From J095 sp964517605 (GTDB taxonomy: Bacteria; Chloroflexota; Anaerolineae; 4572-78; J111): a stretch of DNA of 64,000 nt. The stretch covers positions 33,735 through 97,734 of the forward strand of contig CAZFCE010000020.1 of NCBI GenBank assembly GCA_964517605.1, in the 5' to 3' direction. The first letter of the stretch is position 1. Each line of letters begins with the position of its first letter. The notes below the pieces were generated by a model. It ran no database searches and was not told where the DNA came from. It worked only from the letters and a program-made list of their open reading frames with translations. Shown piece by piece: positions 16,804-25,647 of this stretch. A program made the translations under genes and the position numbers.

Positions 16804-19185
16804 CTAAACCAGCCGTTTGATAATGGCTAACAAGTTGGTTTGGTCAAAACTGCTTTTGGTAATGTAGGCATCCGCGCCGGCATCAATCCCCCGCTCCCGG
16901 TCTTCTTGCGACCCCAGCGATGTGACCAGCACAATGGGCAGCTCGGCCAGTTTTTGGTCGGCCCGGATTTTGGCCGTTAGCTCAAAGCCATCCATGCGCG
17001 GCATTTCAATGTCTGATACCAGCAGGTCAAAGTGATCGGTTTTGAGCGCGGTGAGAGCGTCAACGCCATCTACCGTGGTTTTTACCTGATAACCGGCCCC
17101 TTCGAGAATATTTTTTAGCAACATCCGCGAGGTGATGGAATCCTCGGCCACCAGAACGGATTTTTTTATTTTGACCGTTTCTGTGGTTACCGCCGGGCCG
17201 GGGCCGCGCCGCCCGTTTAACCGTTCCGCCGATTTGAGCAGATCCGGCACGTGCAAAATAGGCACCACCTGGCCAGAGCCAAGCACGGTAGCGCCGGCCA
17301 CGTTTCGCACTCTGGTTAGTTGTTTGCCCAGGCTTTTGGTAAGCACTTCCTGCTCGTTGATGATTCTGTCCACTACAAAGGCTTTGCGCCGGGCAACGGT
17401 ACCCAAAATTAAAAGCTGCAAATAAGGCGATTCCTGACCGGCGGCCTGAACGGGCGGCATTTCCAGCACATCGGTTAGCCACGCCACGGGGATAACCCGG
17501 CCATCCAGTTCGATGACCGGCCGGTTTTGCACCACTTTTATGGCATCCTTTTTAAACCGGAGCGCCCGTTCTACGCCGGCGGTGGGGATAACAAAAGTGC
17601 GCCGGCCCGCCTCTATCAGCACGCCCCTAAAAGTAGCCACCGTTACCGGCAGGGTAATTTGAAAAGTGGTGCCAATGTGCGTAGCGGTAGATGCCTGAAT
17701 TTTTCCGCCCAACTGCTCCACTTTTTCCTGCACAATGGCCATGCCCAGCCCCCGGCCCGACATATCGGTGATGATGGTGCTGGTAGAAACCGCCGAGCGA
17801 TAAATGAGCGCCAGGGCTTCGGTCGGGTTCAGCAATTCGGCTTCTTGCGGCGAAAGGTAGCCTTGCTGAACTGCCGCCAGTTTTAATTTGTCCAGGTTAA
17901 TGCCCGCGCCATCGTCAGAAATGATAATCTCGATTTTGCTGGCATCCAATTGCGAAACCGTAACTATAATATGGCCCTGTTTGCTCTTTTTTTGCTTTTC
18001 CCGAATCACCGGCTTTTCGATGCCGTGGTCAATGCAGTTGCGCAATATGTGAATGAGCGGTGTTTTTACTTCTTCCAGAATCCGGCGGTCAATTTCTGTT
18101 TCGCTGCCTTTGATGGTTAGCTCAATTTCCTTGCCTTCGGCGCGGGCCAGGTCGCGGGTCATTTTGGGAAACGTGTCGAGCAGGGTTGAAAAGGGCAGCA
18201 TCAAGCTATTTTTTACGCTTTCGAGTAAATTATCAACCATGCCGCCCACCGAGCGCTCTTCTTGCTCAATAAATTTGGTTAACACGTGCAGCCGGTCAAT
18301 CAGCACTTCCATGTGCGCCCGGTTCCAATCCAAAAAATCCAGCAGCTTTACCAGCGGCGAAGTACCGCCGGTAAGCGCCTGCCGGCGGCTGTTTTGCTCG
18401 CAGTAGCGTTGCACGCGCTGTATTTCGGGAACGGCTTTGGCCCATTCTCGTTGCCACAAATCCAGCATGCTGTCAATTTCGTGCAAATCGGTAACGTGTT
18501 GGTGAGTGGTTAATTTTACCGCCAGCAATTCTTCGGCTTGCAGCAACAGTTTGTCCAGTTTGGCCACAGAGATTCTAACGGTATCGGCGGTAGCAGGTAA
18601 TTTGCCCGTTACCGGCAGCGGCACCGGCGATTTTTCGGCGGACGGCGCGGGTTCTTCGCGTTGGGGCGCTTCGGCTTGGGGCGGCGATGGCAGCGCGGGC
18701 GGAGCCGGTTGCTCCGGGGCCGGGGCTTTGGCCGGCGGCCCGGCGGCGGGAGTTACGCGGGGCAATGGGGCTGATTTGCCGCCGTTGGCAATCAGGCGGT
18801 TGAGCCGCTCCACCACTTCGGTGGTGGCGGTGGATTCTTCGCCTTCAGGTTGAGGCAGCAGCGCTTCGATGGTGTCCAGAGCCAGGTGCAGGGTATCGAA
18901 CATGGCCGGCAGCGGCGTAAGTTTGCGCTGCTTCAGGGCAGAAAAAACATTTTCAATGGCCTGGCAGACTAATTCGACATCGCGTTTGTTAACGGCGCGG
19001 GCCGCTCCTTTAAGGCTGTGGGCTTCGCGGAAAATCCGCTCAATCAGCCGCATTTGGGTGTCGGGGTCGGGCGCTTTTTCCAATTCAAGCAAGCCGGCGG
19101 TGATGGACTTTAAATTTTCGTCGGCTTCTATTCTAAAAGTGGCCAGCAATTTTTTTAGAAATTCGCTATCTTTGGTGCTTGTCAC
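16804..19185 (-). CDS. cheA: CheA histidine kinase with C-terminal receiver
   Basis: 793 residues. Domain order is Hpt (His56 in AHSLKGAARA), a Pro/Ala-rich linker (about 145-200), a dimerisation helix region, HATPase (NCIDHGIEKP, DDGAGI, GRGLGMAIV), CheW-like regulatory domain (about 520-650), and a receiver with phospho-acceptor Asp725 (SDIEMPRMDG). A fused receiver is typical of Wsp/Frz-type and other non-flagellar systems, where it acts as sink or internal output. It receives signal from the receptor through the two CheW proteins encoded in the same operon. Confidence 0.95.
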   Translation of the reverse strand: MTSTKDSEFLKKLLATFRIEADENLKSITAGLLELEKAPDPDTQMRLIERIFREAHSLKGAARAVNKRDVELVCQAIENVFSALKQRKLTPLPAMFDTLHLALDTIEALLPQPEGEESTATTEVVERLNRLIANGGKSAPLPRVTPAAGPPAKAPAPEQPAPPALPSPPQAEAPQREEPAPSAEKSPVPLPVTGKLPATADTVRISVAKLDKLLLQAEELLAVKLTTHQHVTDLHEIDSMLDLWQREWAKAVPEIQRVQRYCEQNSRRQALTGGTSPLVKLLDFLDWNRAHMEVLIDRLHVLTKFIEQEERSVGGMVDNLLESVKNSLMLPFSTLLDTFPKMTRDLARAEGKEIELTIKGSETEIDRRILEEVKTPLIHILRNCIDHGIEKPVIREKQKKSKQGHIIVTVSQLDASKIEIIISDDGAGINLDKLKLAAVQQGYLSPQEAELLNPTEALALIYRSAVSTSTIITDMSGRGLGMAIVQEKVEQLGGKIQASTATHIGTTFQITLPVTVATFRGVLIEAGRRTFVIPTAGVERALRFKKDAIKVVQNRPVIELDGRVIPVAWLTDVLEMPPVQAAGQESPYLQLLILGTVARRKAFVVDRIINEQEVLTKSLGKQLTRVRNVAGATVLGSGQVVPILHVPDLLKSAERLNGRRGPGPAVTTETVKIKKSVLVAEDSITSRMLLKNILEGAGYQVKTTVDGVDALTALKTDHFDLLVSDIEMPRMDGFELTAKIRADQKLAELPIVLVTSLGSQEDRERGIDAGADAYITKSSFDQTNLLAIIKRLV

Positions 19186-19200
19186 GCTTGTTCACCCACA

Positions 19201-19818
19201 CTAAAACTCAACCTCTTCGTTCACCACCAGTTGCAGATCGGCCAAAATTTTTACCGGGTCAATAATAATCAGCGGGTCGTTGGTGATGCCTTTGATGTAA
19301 CCGCCGCGCGAGTCGGTGGCTGCCGTCAACGGCGCTTGAATACCGGCCACCGGGATGGCGCGAATGCCCTCAACGGCATCGGCCAGAATGGCCAGTTCCG
19401 TTTGGTCGGAATGGAGAATGATGATTTTCTTAAACTCGGTGTGATGATCCGGGGGCAGGTCAAAAATGGCTTTCAGGTCAATCACCGGCAGAATTTGCCC
19501 CCGCACGTTCACAATGCCGGCTACAAATGGCGGGGTGCAAGGAATGGGCGTTAACTCCTTGAGCGAGTACACATCGCGGATGTGGGTTAGCTCAATGGCG
19601 TAGGTTACGCCGGATAAAAGAAAAGTGGTTACATCCAGGTAAGCGCCGGTTTCCGGGGCGGCCTCAAATACCTGGGCCAGGCTTTTGGCCCGGTTTTTCA
19701 GGCGCAGCCGCTTTTCTTCGGGCGAAGGGGTTACGTTCCGTTCGCTGAGGACGCGGGCCTGGTTTAACCGGTTGTGGATTGCGGCCCAATTGATTGGGCG
19801 CATTTCATTTGCCGCCAC
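19201..19818 (-). CDS. cheW: CheW coupling protein (long form)
   Basis: 205 residues, of which about 65-200 form the CheW fold (FLLSGVTYAIELTHI, FVAGIVNVRGQILPVIDLK). A basic, helical N-terminal extension of about 60 residues is longer than in typical CheW. It links receptor and CheA. It lies between the receptor gene and cheA. It is not a recent duplicate of the other CheW at 23479-23928, which is short and divergent. Confidence 0.9.
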   Translation of the reverse strand: MAANEMRPINWAAIHNRLNQARVLSERNVTPSPEEKRLRLKNRAKSLAQVFEAAPETGAYLDVTTFLLSGVTYAIELTHIRDVYSLKELTPIPCTPPFVAGIVNVRGQILPVIDLKAIFDLPPDHHTEFKKIIILHSDQTELAILADAVEGIRAIPVAGIQAPLTAATDSRGGYIKGITNDPLIIIDPVKILADLQLVVNEEVEF

Positions 19819-19836
19819 GGTGTTTACTCCAACGGG

Positions 19837-21912
19837 TTAACCGGCGTACCGGGCCACCAGGCTTTTTAGCTTTTGCCCCATGCCTTCCAGCGCGTAGGTG
19901 GCAGATTTTAGCTGCATAGAGCCTTCGACATTTTGGCTGCTGGCCTGGTTAATATTTTCCATAGCCATGGCCACCTGATCCATGCCCACCAACTGCTGCT
20001 GGCTAGAGGCGGCAATTTGCGCCGCCGATTGCGCGGATTCGGTAATGCTTTCGGTGAGGGCCAAAATGGCCGCGCCGGCTTCGGCGGCTTGCGTTAGCCC
20101 GGCTTCAACGGCCTTGCTGCCCTGTTCGGTGGCCATTACCGCCGTGCCGGTGGCTTTTTGAATATCGGTTAAAATGCGGCGCACCTGAGTGGTGGCCTGT
20201 TTGGATTGTTCGGCCAGGCTTTTGATTTCTTGCGCCACTACGGCAAAGCCTTTGCCCTGTTCGCCGGCTTTGGCGGCTTCGATGGCGGCGTTAACCGCCA
20301 GCAGGTTAGATTGTTCGGCCAGGTCGTCTACGGTGGCAATAATTTCGGCAATGGTTTGGCTTTGCTCGCTAAGTTTGACAATGCTTTCGGCAATGGCCTC
20401 CATGTGCTGCCCCACCCGGTTCATGCCGGTGATGGCCCGTTCTGAGGCTTCTTTGCCCAACTGGGATTTTTGCAGCGCGCCGGTGGCAATTTCAGAAACA
20501 TAACGGGCTTTTTCGGTTGTAATTTGGGCGGTTTGCCGCACCTCTTCGATGGTGGTGGTGGTTTCGCTTACCGAGGTGGCGGTTTCGGCGGAGTTGGTGG
20601 TAAGCTGGCTGGTGGTGGCCGAAATCTGGCTAATCGAGGCGGCCAGCACGTTAGAACTGTTCACAATCTCGTGGATTTGTTCGCGCAGGTTGGCCACCAT
20701 TTGGGCAAAGGCGTTGCCCAGCGCATCTTTATCGGATTGCGGGCGCACATCGGTGGCAAGGTTGCCCTGGGCCAGTTTGTTGGCGGCGGCAACCATCTGC
20801 TCCAGGTAGACAATCATCTTTTTAAAGGCATCGGCCATAAGCCCAATTTCGTCGCGCCGGTTAATGTTCAGGGTTTGGCTCACGTCGCCCTCGGCAATGA
20901 GCCGGGCGGCCTGGGTTACTTGCGCCAGCGGTTTGGTAATGCTCCGCGAAATAACCAGGCCCAATGCCACTCCGGCAATGATAGAGCCAACCATCACCCC
21001 TAACACCAGGTTGCGGGTTTGGGCTACCAGCGCGTGGGTTTCCTGGCTGGCGGCGGCAAAATCCTGGGTAACGCCCGCCGATATTTCCAGACCGGTTTGG
21101 CGCACCTGCGGCCCGATAACGCTTAACTTGTCGTTAAATAGCTGGTTTTGCCGGGCATAATCGGATTGAAGGGCGTTGAAACCGTCGTGGTAGGCTTGCG
21201 TGGCGGTTTGGATTTCGCTCAGCAGAATGCGGTGCGACGCCAGTTGAATTTTTTCGGCCAACGCTGCGGCATCGGTTTGGTATTGTTGATAGGCTTCATT
21301 AAATTTTTGCGTCCACTGTTCATCGCCATCTTCCAGATATTTGTAGGCATTGAGGCGCATTAACAAAAAATCCCGTTGCGCATCGCCGGTCAGCCGGGCT
21401 ATCTCCAGATTGTTGTTGTCGGCGGCGGCGTTTTGGCGCAGCCGATCCAGTTTTTCTTCGGCCAGCGGCCCCTGCACATCGAGGATGCTGGTTTTGGTGT
21501 TTTCTCGTTTGGTGATTAGCCGGGTAATTTCCGTAAAATCGGTGGCGTACTCATCAACCCCGGTTTTTACGCTGGCCAACTTGGTTGCCCGGCTTTCGGT
21601 GGTCATAATTGTTTCGGCTTCGGCCAGAATGGTTTTGAACCCCTCTATTTCCTGGTTAAATTGTTTTGCGTCTTCCGGGTTGGGCCGGTTGATGTATTTG
21701 ACGGCATACAACCGGATAGCCCAGATTTGCGACACAAACTGGTCGGCCAGGTGTTGTTGCTTGGCGGCGTTATCGGCCAGGTAGGTAACGGTGCTGTCAA
21801 TCGCGTTAACCCGAATGATGGCCACCACGCCCACAATTACCAGCAAAACCAACGCCAAAATGTAGCCGGTTAAAATTTTGGTGCCAACTTTTAAATCATT
21901 AAGGTTGAACAT
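19837..21912 (-). CDS. Methyl-accepting chemotaxis protein with all-helical sensor
   Basis: 691 residues. TM1 is at about 13-33 and TM2 at 301-322. The 265-residue extracytoplasmic part between them is almost entirely helical and resembles a helical-bimodular (HBM-like) sensor. HAMP follows (about 323-376), then the methyl-accepting coiled coil with the conserved hairpin tip (AEQSNLLAVNAAIEAAKAGE, then GKGFAVVAQEIKSLAEQS). No C-terminal CheR-docking pentapeptide is present. It is the only receptor in the operon, so it sets the input; the ligand cannot be told from the sequence. Confidence 0.93.
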   Translation of the reverse strand: MFNLNDLKVGTKILTGYILALVLLVIVGVVAIIRVNAIDSTVTYLADNAAKQQHLADQFVSQIWAIRLYAVKYINRPNPEDAKQFNQEIEGFKTILAEAETIMTTESRATKLASVKTGVDEYATDFTEITRLITKRENTKTSILDVQGPLAEEKLDRLRQNAAADNNNLEIARLTGDAQRDFLLMRLNAYKYLEDGDEQWTQKFNEAYQQYQTDAAALAEKIQLASHRILLSEIQTATQAYHDGFNALQSDYARQNQLFNDKLSVIGPQVRQTGLEISAGVTQDFAAASQETHALVAQTRNLVLGVMVGSIIAGVALGLVISRSITKPLAQVTQAARLIAEGDVSQTLNINRRDEIGLMADAFKKMIVYLEQMVAAANKLAQGNLATDVRPQSDKDALGNAFAQMVANLREQIHEIVNSSNVLAASISQISATTSQLTTNSAETATSVSETTTTIEEVRQTAQITTEKARYVSEIATGALQKSQLGKEASERAITGMNRVGQHMEAIAESIVKLSEQSQTIAEIIATVDDLAEQSNLLAVNAAIEAAKAGEQGKGFAVVAQEIKSLAEQSKQATTQVRRILTDIQKATGTAVMATEQGSKAVEAGLTQAAEAGAAILALTESITESAQSAAQIAASSQQQLVGMDQVAMAMENINQASSQNVEGSMQLKSATYALEGMGQKLKSLVARYAG

Positions 21913-21948
21913 AGATTCCTCGCAGTTTTGGGTAAATACTGCCGTAAA

Positions 21949-23466
21949 CTATTTGAGCATGGCCTGGATAATATCCGTTAACTGGCCGGCTGTCATATTT
22001 TCCGAGCCGTACAGCACGGTATCCGGGGTAAGGTTTTTTAAAGCACGTAGCGTGTTATCAAAATGCCGGGCGGCCTCCTGGCGTTTGCCTTGCTGGTGCG
22101 CCAGGTTGCCCAGCGCCATCATCGCCAGCGAAAAATTAGGTTCCAGGTATAGCGCCTGTTTAAAAACCCGAATCGCCTCGTTGATATCGCCCTGCTCTTG
22201 CAAAATGTTGCCCAACAAATAGTAGTGAACGGGGTTGAGCTTATCCACAGCAATGACCTGCTCGCCCCAGCGCCGGGCCTCGCTGAGTTGCCCCTGGTTG
22301 GCGTAGGCTTTTACCAGCAGCAACAACGCTTCGGCGTGAAACGGTGGGCGAGGCCGGTTATCGGTACCCGGATTGGCTGCGATGGTTTGAAGCCTGGTAA
22401 TGGCTTCGGGGTAGCGGCCCTGCTGATACAGTTTGAGCGCGTCGCGGTACAGCGTCTCGGCGTTGGCGGCGGGCGGTTCGGTTGGGCTGGGAGCCGGTGC
22501 CGGCGGTTGCGGTGCGGACGGGCGCGGCGTTTCGGCGGGTGGTTGCGCTTGCGGGGGCAATAGCGTTGGGCGCTGTTTTTTTGGTATTGGGGAGAGCGTT
22601 GGGGCCGGGGCGGCGGTTTTATCTTTTTGGTATAACACTACATCGGCCATTTTTACCGGGTTAAACTGCGGGTAATACTGGGTGGAGGTTTCGGTGGAAC
22701 TAACCACCAGCACGCCGCCTTCGGCCAGCGACCGGTAAAAACGGTCAACCACGCTTTTGATCCCGTTCTGGTCAAAGTAAATCAACACATTGCGGCAAAA
22801 AATAACATCCAGCGCCACAGTGTCGTTTAAAAAAGAAGGGTAGGTGTCTTCAATCAGGTTGAGCGAGAAGAATGTGACCCGGTTTTTTATGTGTGAGGCC
22901 AGCAGGTATTCGCCCGTATCCTGTTTGGTAAAGTATTGCTCTTTAACCCAGGCCGGCGTATCCCTAAAAGACCAATCCCGGTAACGGGCATCGCGGGCTT
23001 TTTGCAAAAAGCGGGGGTTGATGTCGCTGGCCAAAATGGTTATTTTCCAATCGGCCAGGGAGGGAAAGTATTTGTCTAGCAAAATGGCTATGGAATACGG
23101 CTCTTCGCCGGTGCAGCAGCCGGCGCTCCAAAGGCGCACCTGCCGCGAACCGTTCTGGCGGGCGTGGATTAACGGCGGCAGCACGGTGTTTTGCAGCGCA
23201 TCAAGGGCGCTCTTTTCCCGAAAAAAGTAGGTTTCGCCGATGGTTAAGTGGTCGGCTAGCGTTTCAATTTGAGCGCCGGTTAGCGGCGATGAAACCAGCC
23301 ATTGAATGCAGGCTTCAGCATCGTTTTCAAACCCAAAATCTTCGGCGGCCCGCGCTATGCCCCGCGCCAAATCGGGCCAGCGTTTTGGGGGAAAGTGCAG
23401 CCCCAGTCGCGTGTTTACAAAGGCGCTAATCTGCGCCAACAACGTATGAGAAAGGCTGTTGTGCAT
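21949..23466 (-). CDS. cheR: CheR methyltransferase with C-terminal TPR domain
   Basis: 505 residues. The N-terminal CheR domain is intact (TIGETYFFREK, LWSAGCCTGEEPYSIA for SAM binding, FCRNVLIYFD). A Pro/Ala-rich linker (about 285-335) joins tetratricopeptide-like repeats (about 335-470; GNILQEQGDINEAIRVFKQA is one unit). CheR-TPR fusions are the hallmark of WspC and FrzF-like proteins. It methylates the receptor encoded next to it; the missing docking pentapeptide on the receptor fits TPR-based recruitment. Confidence 0.93.
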   Translation of the reverse strand: MHNSLSHTLLAQISAFVNTRLGLHFPPKRWPDLARGIARAAEDFGFENDAEACIQWLVSSPLTGAQIETLADHLTIGETYFFREKSALDALQNTVLPPLIHARQNGSRQVRLWSAGCCTGEEPYSIAILLDKYFPSLADWKITILASDINPRFLQKARDARYRDWSFRDTPAWVKEQYFTKQDTGEYLLASHIKNRVTFFSLNLIEDTYPSFLNDTVALDVIFCRNVLIYFDQNGIKSVVDRFYRSLAEGGVLVVSSTETSTQYYPQFNPVKMADVVLYQKDKTAAPAPTLSPIPKKQRPTLLPPQAQPPAETPRPSAPQPPAPAPSPTEPPAANAETLYRDALKLYQQGRYPEAITRLQTIAANPGTDNRPRPPFHAEALLLLVKAYANQGQLSEARRWGEQVIAVDKLNPVHYYLLGNILQEQGDINEAIRVFKQALYLEPNFSLAMMALGNLAHQQGKRQEAARHFDNTLRALKNLTPDTVLYGSENMTAGQLTDIIQAMLK

Positions 23467-23478
23467 ATTTGCCAGTTC

Positions 23479-23928
23479 CTACAGGGTTGTGGCCAACCAT
23501 TCCTCTTCTTTGAGCGAAAGGAGTTGATCCGCATTCTGGATAAAAATTAAACCGTCGGCGGTTTTTACGCCGCCCTCAAGCCGGGTTACGTTAGAAAAAA
23601 CATCTTCAGCCGCAATCAACGCCCGCATCGCCGGCTCGATGATGCCCCGCACTTCATCCACCACAAAGGCCACGCGGCGCTGCTGCGAGCGGGCAATCAC
23701 CAACTGGTCGGCCAGCCCAAGCTCGCGCTCCGGCAGGCCCAGCCGCCGCCGGATGTTAACTACCGGCACAATTACGCCGTGCACGTTGATTACCCCCCAA
23801 ATGGCCGGCGGCGATTGGGGCAACGGCGTTATTTCTACCGCTCTGACCACCCGCTCTACGGCAACCAGTGGCAACGCATACGATTGTTCATCTAATATAA
23901 AAAGGATGTATTGAAGCGGACTGTTCAT
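23479..23928 (-). CDS. cheW: CheW coupling protein (short form)
   Basis: 149 residues, a minimal CheW domain (YILFILDEQSYALPL, IWGVINVHGVIVPVVNIR). It is the first gene of the chemosensory operon, 12 bases before cheR. Two different CheW proteins in one operon match WspB and WspD. Start has no strong Shine-Dalgarno site. Confidence 0.9.
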   Translation of the reverse strand: MNSPLQYILFILDEQSYALPLVAVERVVRAVEITPLPQSPPAIWGVINVHGVIVPVVNIRRRLGLPERELGLADQLVIARSQQRRVAFVVDEVRGIIEPAMRALIAAEDVFSNVTRLEGGVKTADGLIFIQNADQLLSLKEEEWLATTL

Positions 23929-23979
23929 AAAACCGGGTTGGTCTTTAATTTTTTATAACAAAATATCCAATGATAATCT

Positions 23980-23994
23980 ATTATAGCCATTATA
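23980..23994 (-). promoter_or_regulatory. Tandem -10 boxes before the chemosensory operon
   Basis: On the minus strand two perfect TATAAT hexamers (23994-23989 and 23985-23980) stand 9 bases apart, about 50-60 bases upstream of cheW. No good -35 is seen for either. The rest of the 234-base gap holds only the hairpin at 24063-24101. Confidence 0.5.
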
Positions 23995-24062
23995 AGCCAT
24001 TTGGGATGTAAATTCCACGTTAATGAACGCGCATGGGAGCTAGCCAAAATGGCCCAAAAGCA

Positions 24063-24101
24063 TAATCACCTTTCTTTTCAAATGGAAAGAAAGGTGATTA
24101 T
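24063..24101. terminator. Long hairpin, probable terminator of the beta-helix gene
   Basis: ATAATCACCTTTCTTTTC and GAAAGAAAGGTGATTAT pair over 17 bases with one bulged T and a short loop. It lies about 60 bases past the stop of the 24163 gene; a short T-run follows on the minus strand. Confidence 0.6.
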
Positions 24102-24162
24102 CAAAGAGCGATGCGGCTGCCGCCCGGATTTTAACGTGGCGTTTTTGGAATTGATCAAAACC

Positions 24163-25563
24163 TTAGCTGGTCGGTTTTAGGTATCCGCCGCCGTTTAGGG
24201 TGTAGGTTTGGCCGCCCAGCGCAGAGCACGCGCCGGAGTTGTAATAAACGGTGTGGCCGTTGCCGGTGATATTGGTCATGGTCGTTCCGGCGATTCCATC
24301 GGGATTGGTCAGGCAGGTCAGGTATGAATCCCCGGTAACGTTCCAAACGCTGGTTGAGTCCAGAACCAGTCTTGTCAATTTGGCGGTGTTGGCCGAGTTG
24401 ATGGTGCCGGTTAGGGTTGAACTGTTTTTGAGCGTGGCGGTAATGGCGCTGGAGCTGTCGGCGACCATATTGCCGGTTAAGGTTTGGCTATCGGCGGTGA
24501 GGATTACCGTGCCGCCGTTTGAGCCGCTGGTGCCCCAGTTGCCGGTACTTGCCTTTAGCAGCGTTCCCGACGCGGCTGTAACCGTTGCTCCCTTTAAAGT
24601 GATTATCCCGGTTGAGTTGGTTACATAAAACAGCGGGCCGCTGGTGGCGGTGTACGCCAGCAAACCGCCCGTCATTTTAAAGGCTCCGTCCGTGCCTTCG
24701 GCATCGCCGGAGAAACTTTGATAGATTAAAACTCCCCATTTGCTCTCTTTGCTGGAGGTAAGGGTGGTGTTGGTTAAGGTGATGGAGTTGGCCCCTTCGA
24801 TGACGGCGGCTTCGGCGCCAGTGGCGGTAATGGCGGCGCTGGTGACCATAATACTGCCCGTGGAATAGATGCCGGGCGAGTCCTGCCCTGATGTGCTTAC
24901 GGCTCCGCCGGTAACGGTGATGGTGCCGCTGCCCCGGTCGGTGGCAATCGCCCCGGAATTGGCCCCGGCGGTAGACATATCTACGTTGGTCAGGGTTAGT
25001 TTGCCGCCGTTGGTGGCCATTACCGCGTGAGCATATTGGCCGGTGGCGGTAATTTTTACATTGGATAACGTCGCCGCCGAACCGCTACCTTCGGCAAAAA
25101 CGCCGTTCGCGCCGGAGCCGCTGGTAGTTACCGAACTGCCGGAAAGGTTGATGTTGCCGGCTCCGTTGGCCAGCACCGCCGCGTTAAGGCCGTAAAAACT
25201 GCTGTTATCGGATGAAGAACTGTTGCCGCTGGTGGTAATGGTTGAATCGGACAGGTTAAATGTGCCGCTACTGGTAACATAAACCGCGGATTTATCATTG
25301 GTAGAGGTGCAATAGGTTTGGCCGGTTTTGGTTACGGTGCCGCCGCTCTGGCTGTAGACGTTTGAGGTGCAGGCGGTGGTTGGGGTACTGGTCGGTGTGG
25401 GGGTGCTGGTTGGAGTGGCCGTGCCGGTTGAGGTTGGGGTAATGCCATTCTGTTGCACAATGGGCAGGTAGATGGTGGTGTCATCGGCTAATACCCGCAT
25501 GGTCGCCGCCATAAACAAGAAAATAGCTATACTCAGCGCCAAAGATTGTAATTTTTTGTTCAT
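24163..25563 (-). CDS. Secreted beta-helix-like surface protein, paralogue B
   Basis: 466 residues with an N-terminal export signal (to about residue 26), a Thr/Pro/Ser-rich linker (about 40-65) and a long Ser/Thr/Gly/Asn-rich body of short beta repeats (KLTLTNVDMSTAG, GTITVTGGAVSTSG, SITLTNTTLTSS), as in right-handed beta-helix or autotransporter-like adhesins. A conserved C-terminal block has two Cys (YLTCLTNPDGIAG, GACSALGGQTYTL). It is closely related to the protein encoded at 25648-27435 and lacks that protein's Gly/Pro/Met insertion. It lies 84 bases downstream of that gene and is probably cotranscribed. Function (adhesion or matrix) is inferred. Confidence 0.7.
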   Translation of the reverse strand: MNKKLQSLALSIAIFLFMAATMRVLADDTTIYLPIVQQNGITPTSTGTATPTSTPTPTSTPTTACTSNVYSQSGGTVTKTGQTYCTSTNDKSAVYVTSSGTFNLSDSTITTSGNSSSSDNSSFYGLNAAVLANGAGNINLSGSSVTTSGSGANGVFAEGSGSAATLSNVKITATGQYAHAVMATNGGKLTLTNVDMSTAGANSGAIATDRGSGTITVTGGAVSTSGQDSPGIYSTGSIMVTSAAITATGAEAAVIEGANSITLTNTTLTSSKESKWGVLIYQSFSGDAEGTDGAFKMTGGLLAYTATSGPLFYVTNSTGIITLKGATVTAASGTLLKASTGNWGTSGSNGGTVILTADSQTLTGNMVADSSSAITATLKNSSTLTGTINSANTAKLTRLVLDSTSVWNVTGDSYLTCLTNPDGIAGTTMTNITGNGHTVYYNSGACSALGGQTYTLNGGGYLKPTS

Positions 25564-25575
25564 AAAAGCTATTTG

Positions 25576-25618
25576 CCTTCCTGGAAACTAATTTGAGCAG
25601 CTTCCAGGAAGGTTTTTT
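25576..25618. repeat. CCTTCCTGGAA hairpin between the beta-helix paralogues
   Basis: CCTTCCTGGAA and TTCCAGGAAGG pair perfectly around a 15-base loop, with TTTTTT after the stem on the plus strand. Both flanking genes run on the minus strand, so the T-tract faces the wrong way for them; it may act as a processing or attenuation hairpin. A related hairpin lies at 32401-32462. Confidence 0.55.
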
Positions 25619-25647
25619 CCCTTACAACCGATTTAAGAATTACATTT

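Noticed and set aside
13640..23928. Flagellar chemotaxis operon
   Set aside because: No cheY, cheZ, fliM/fliG or motor genes; receiver-fused CheA, TPR-fused CheR and two CheW fit non-flagellar systems.
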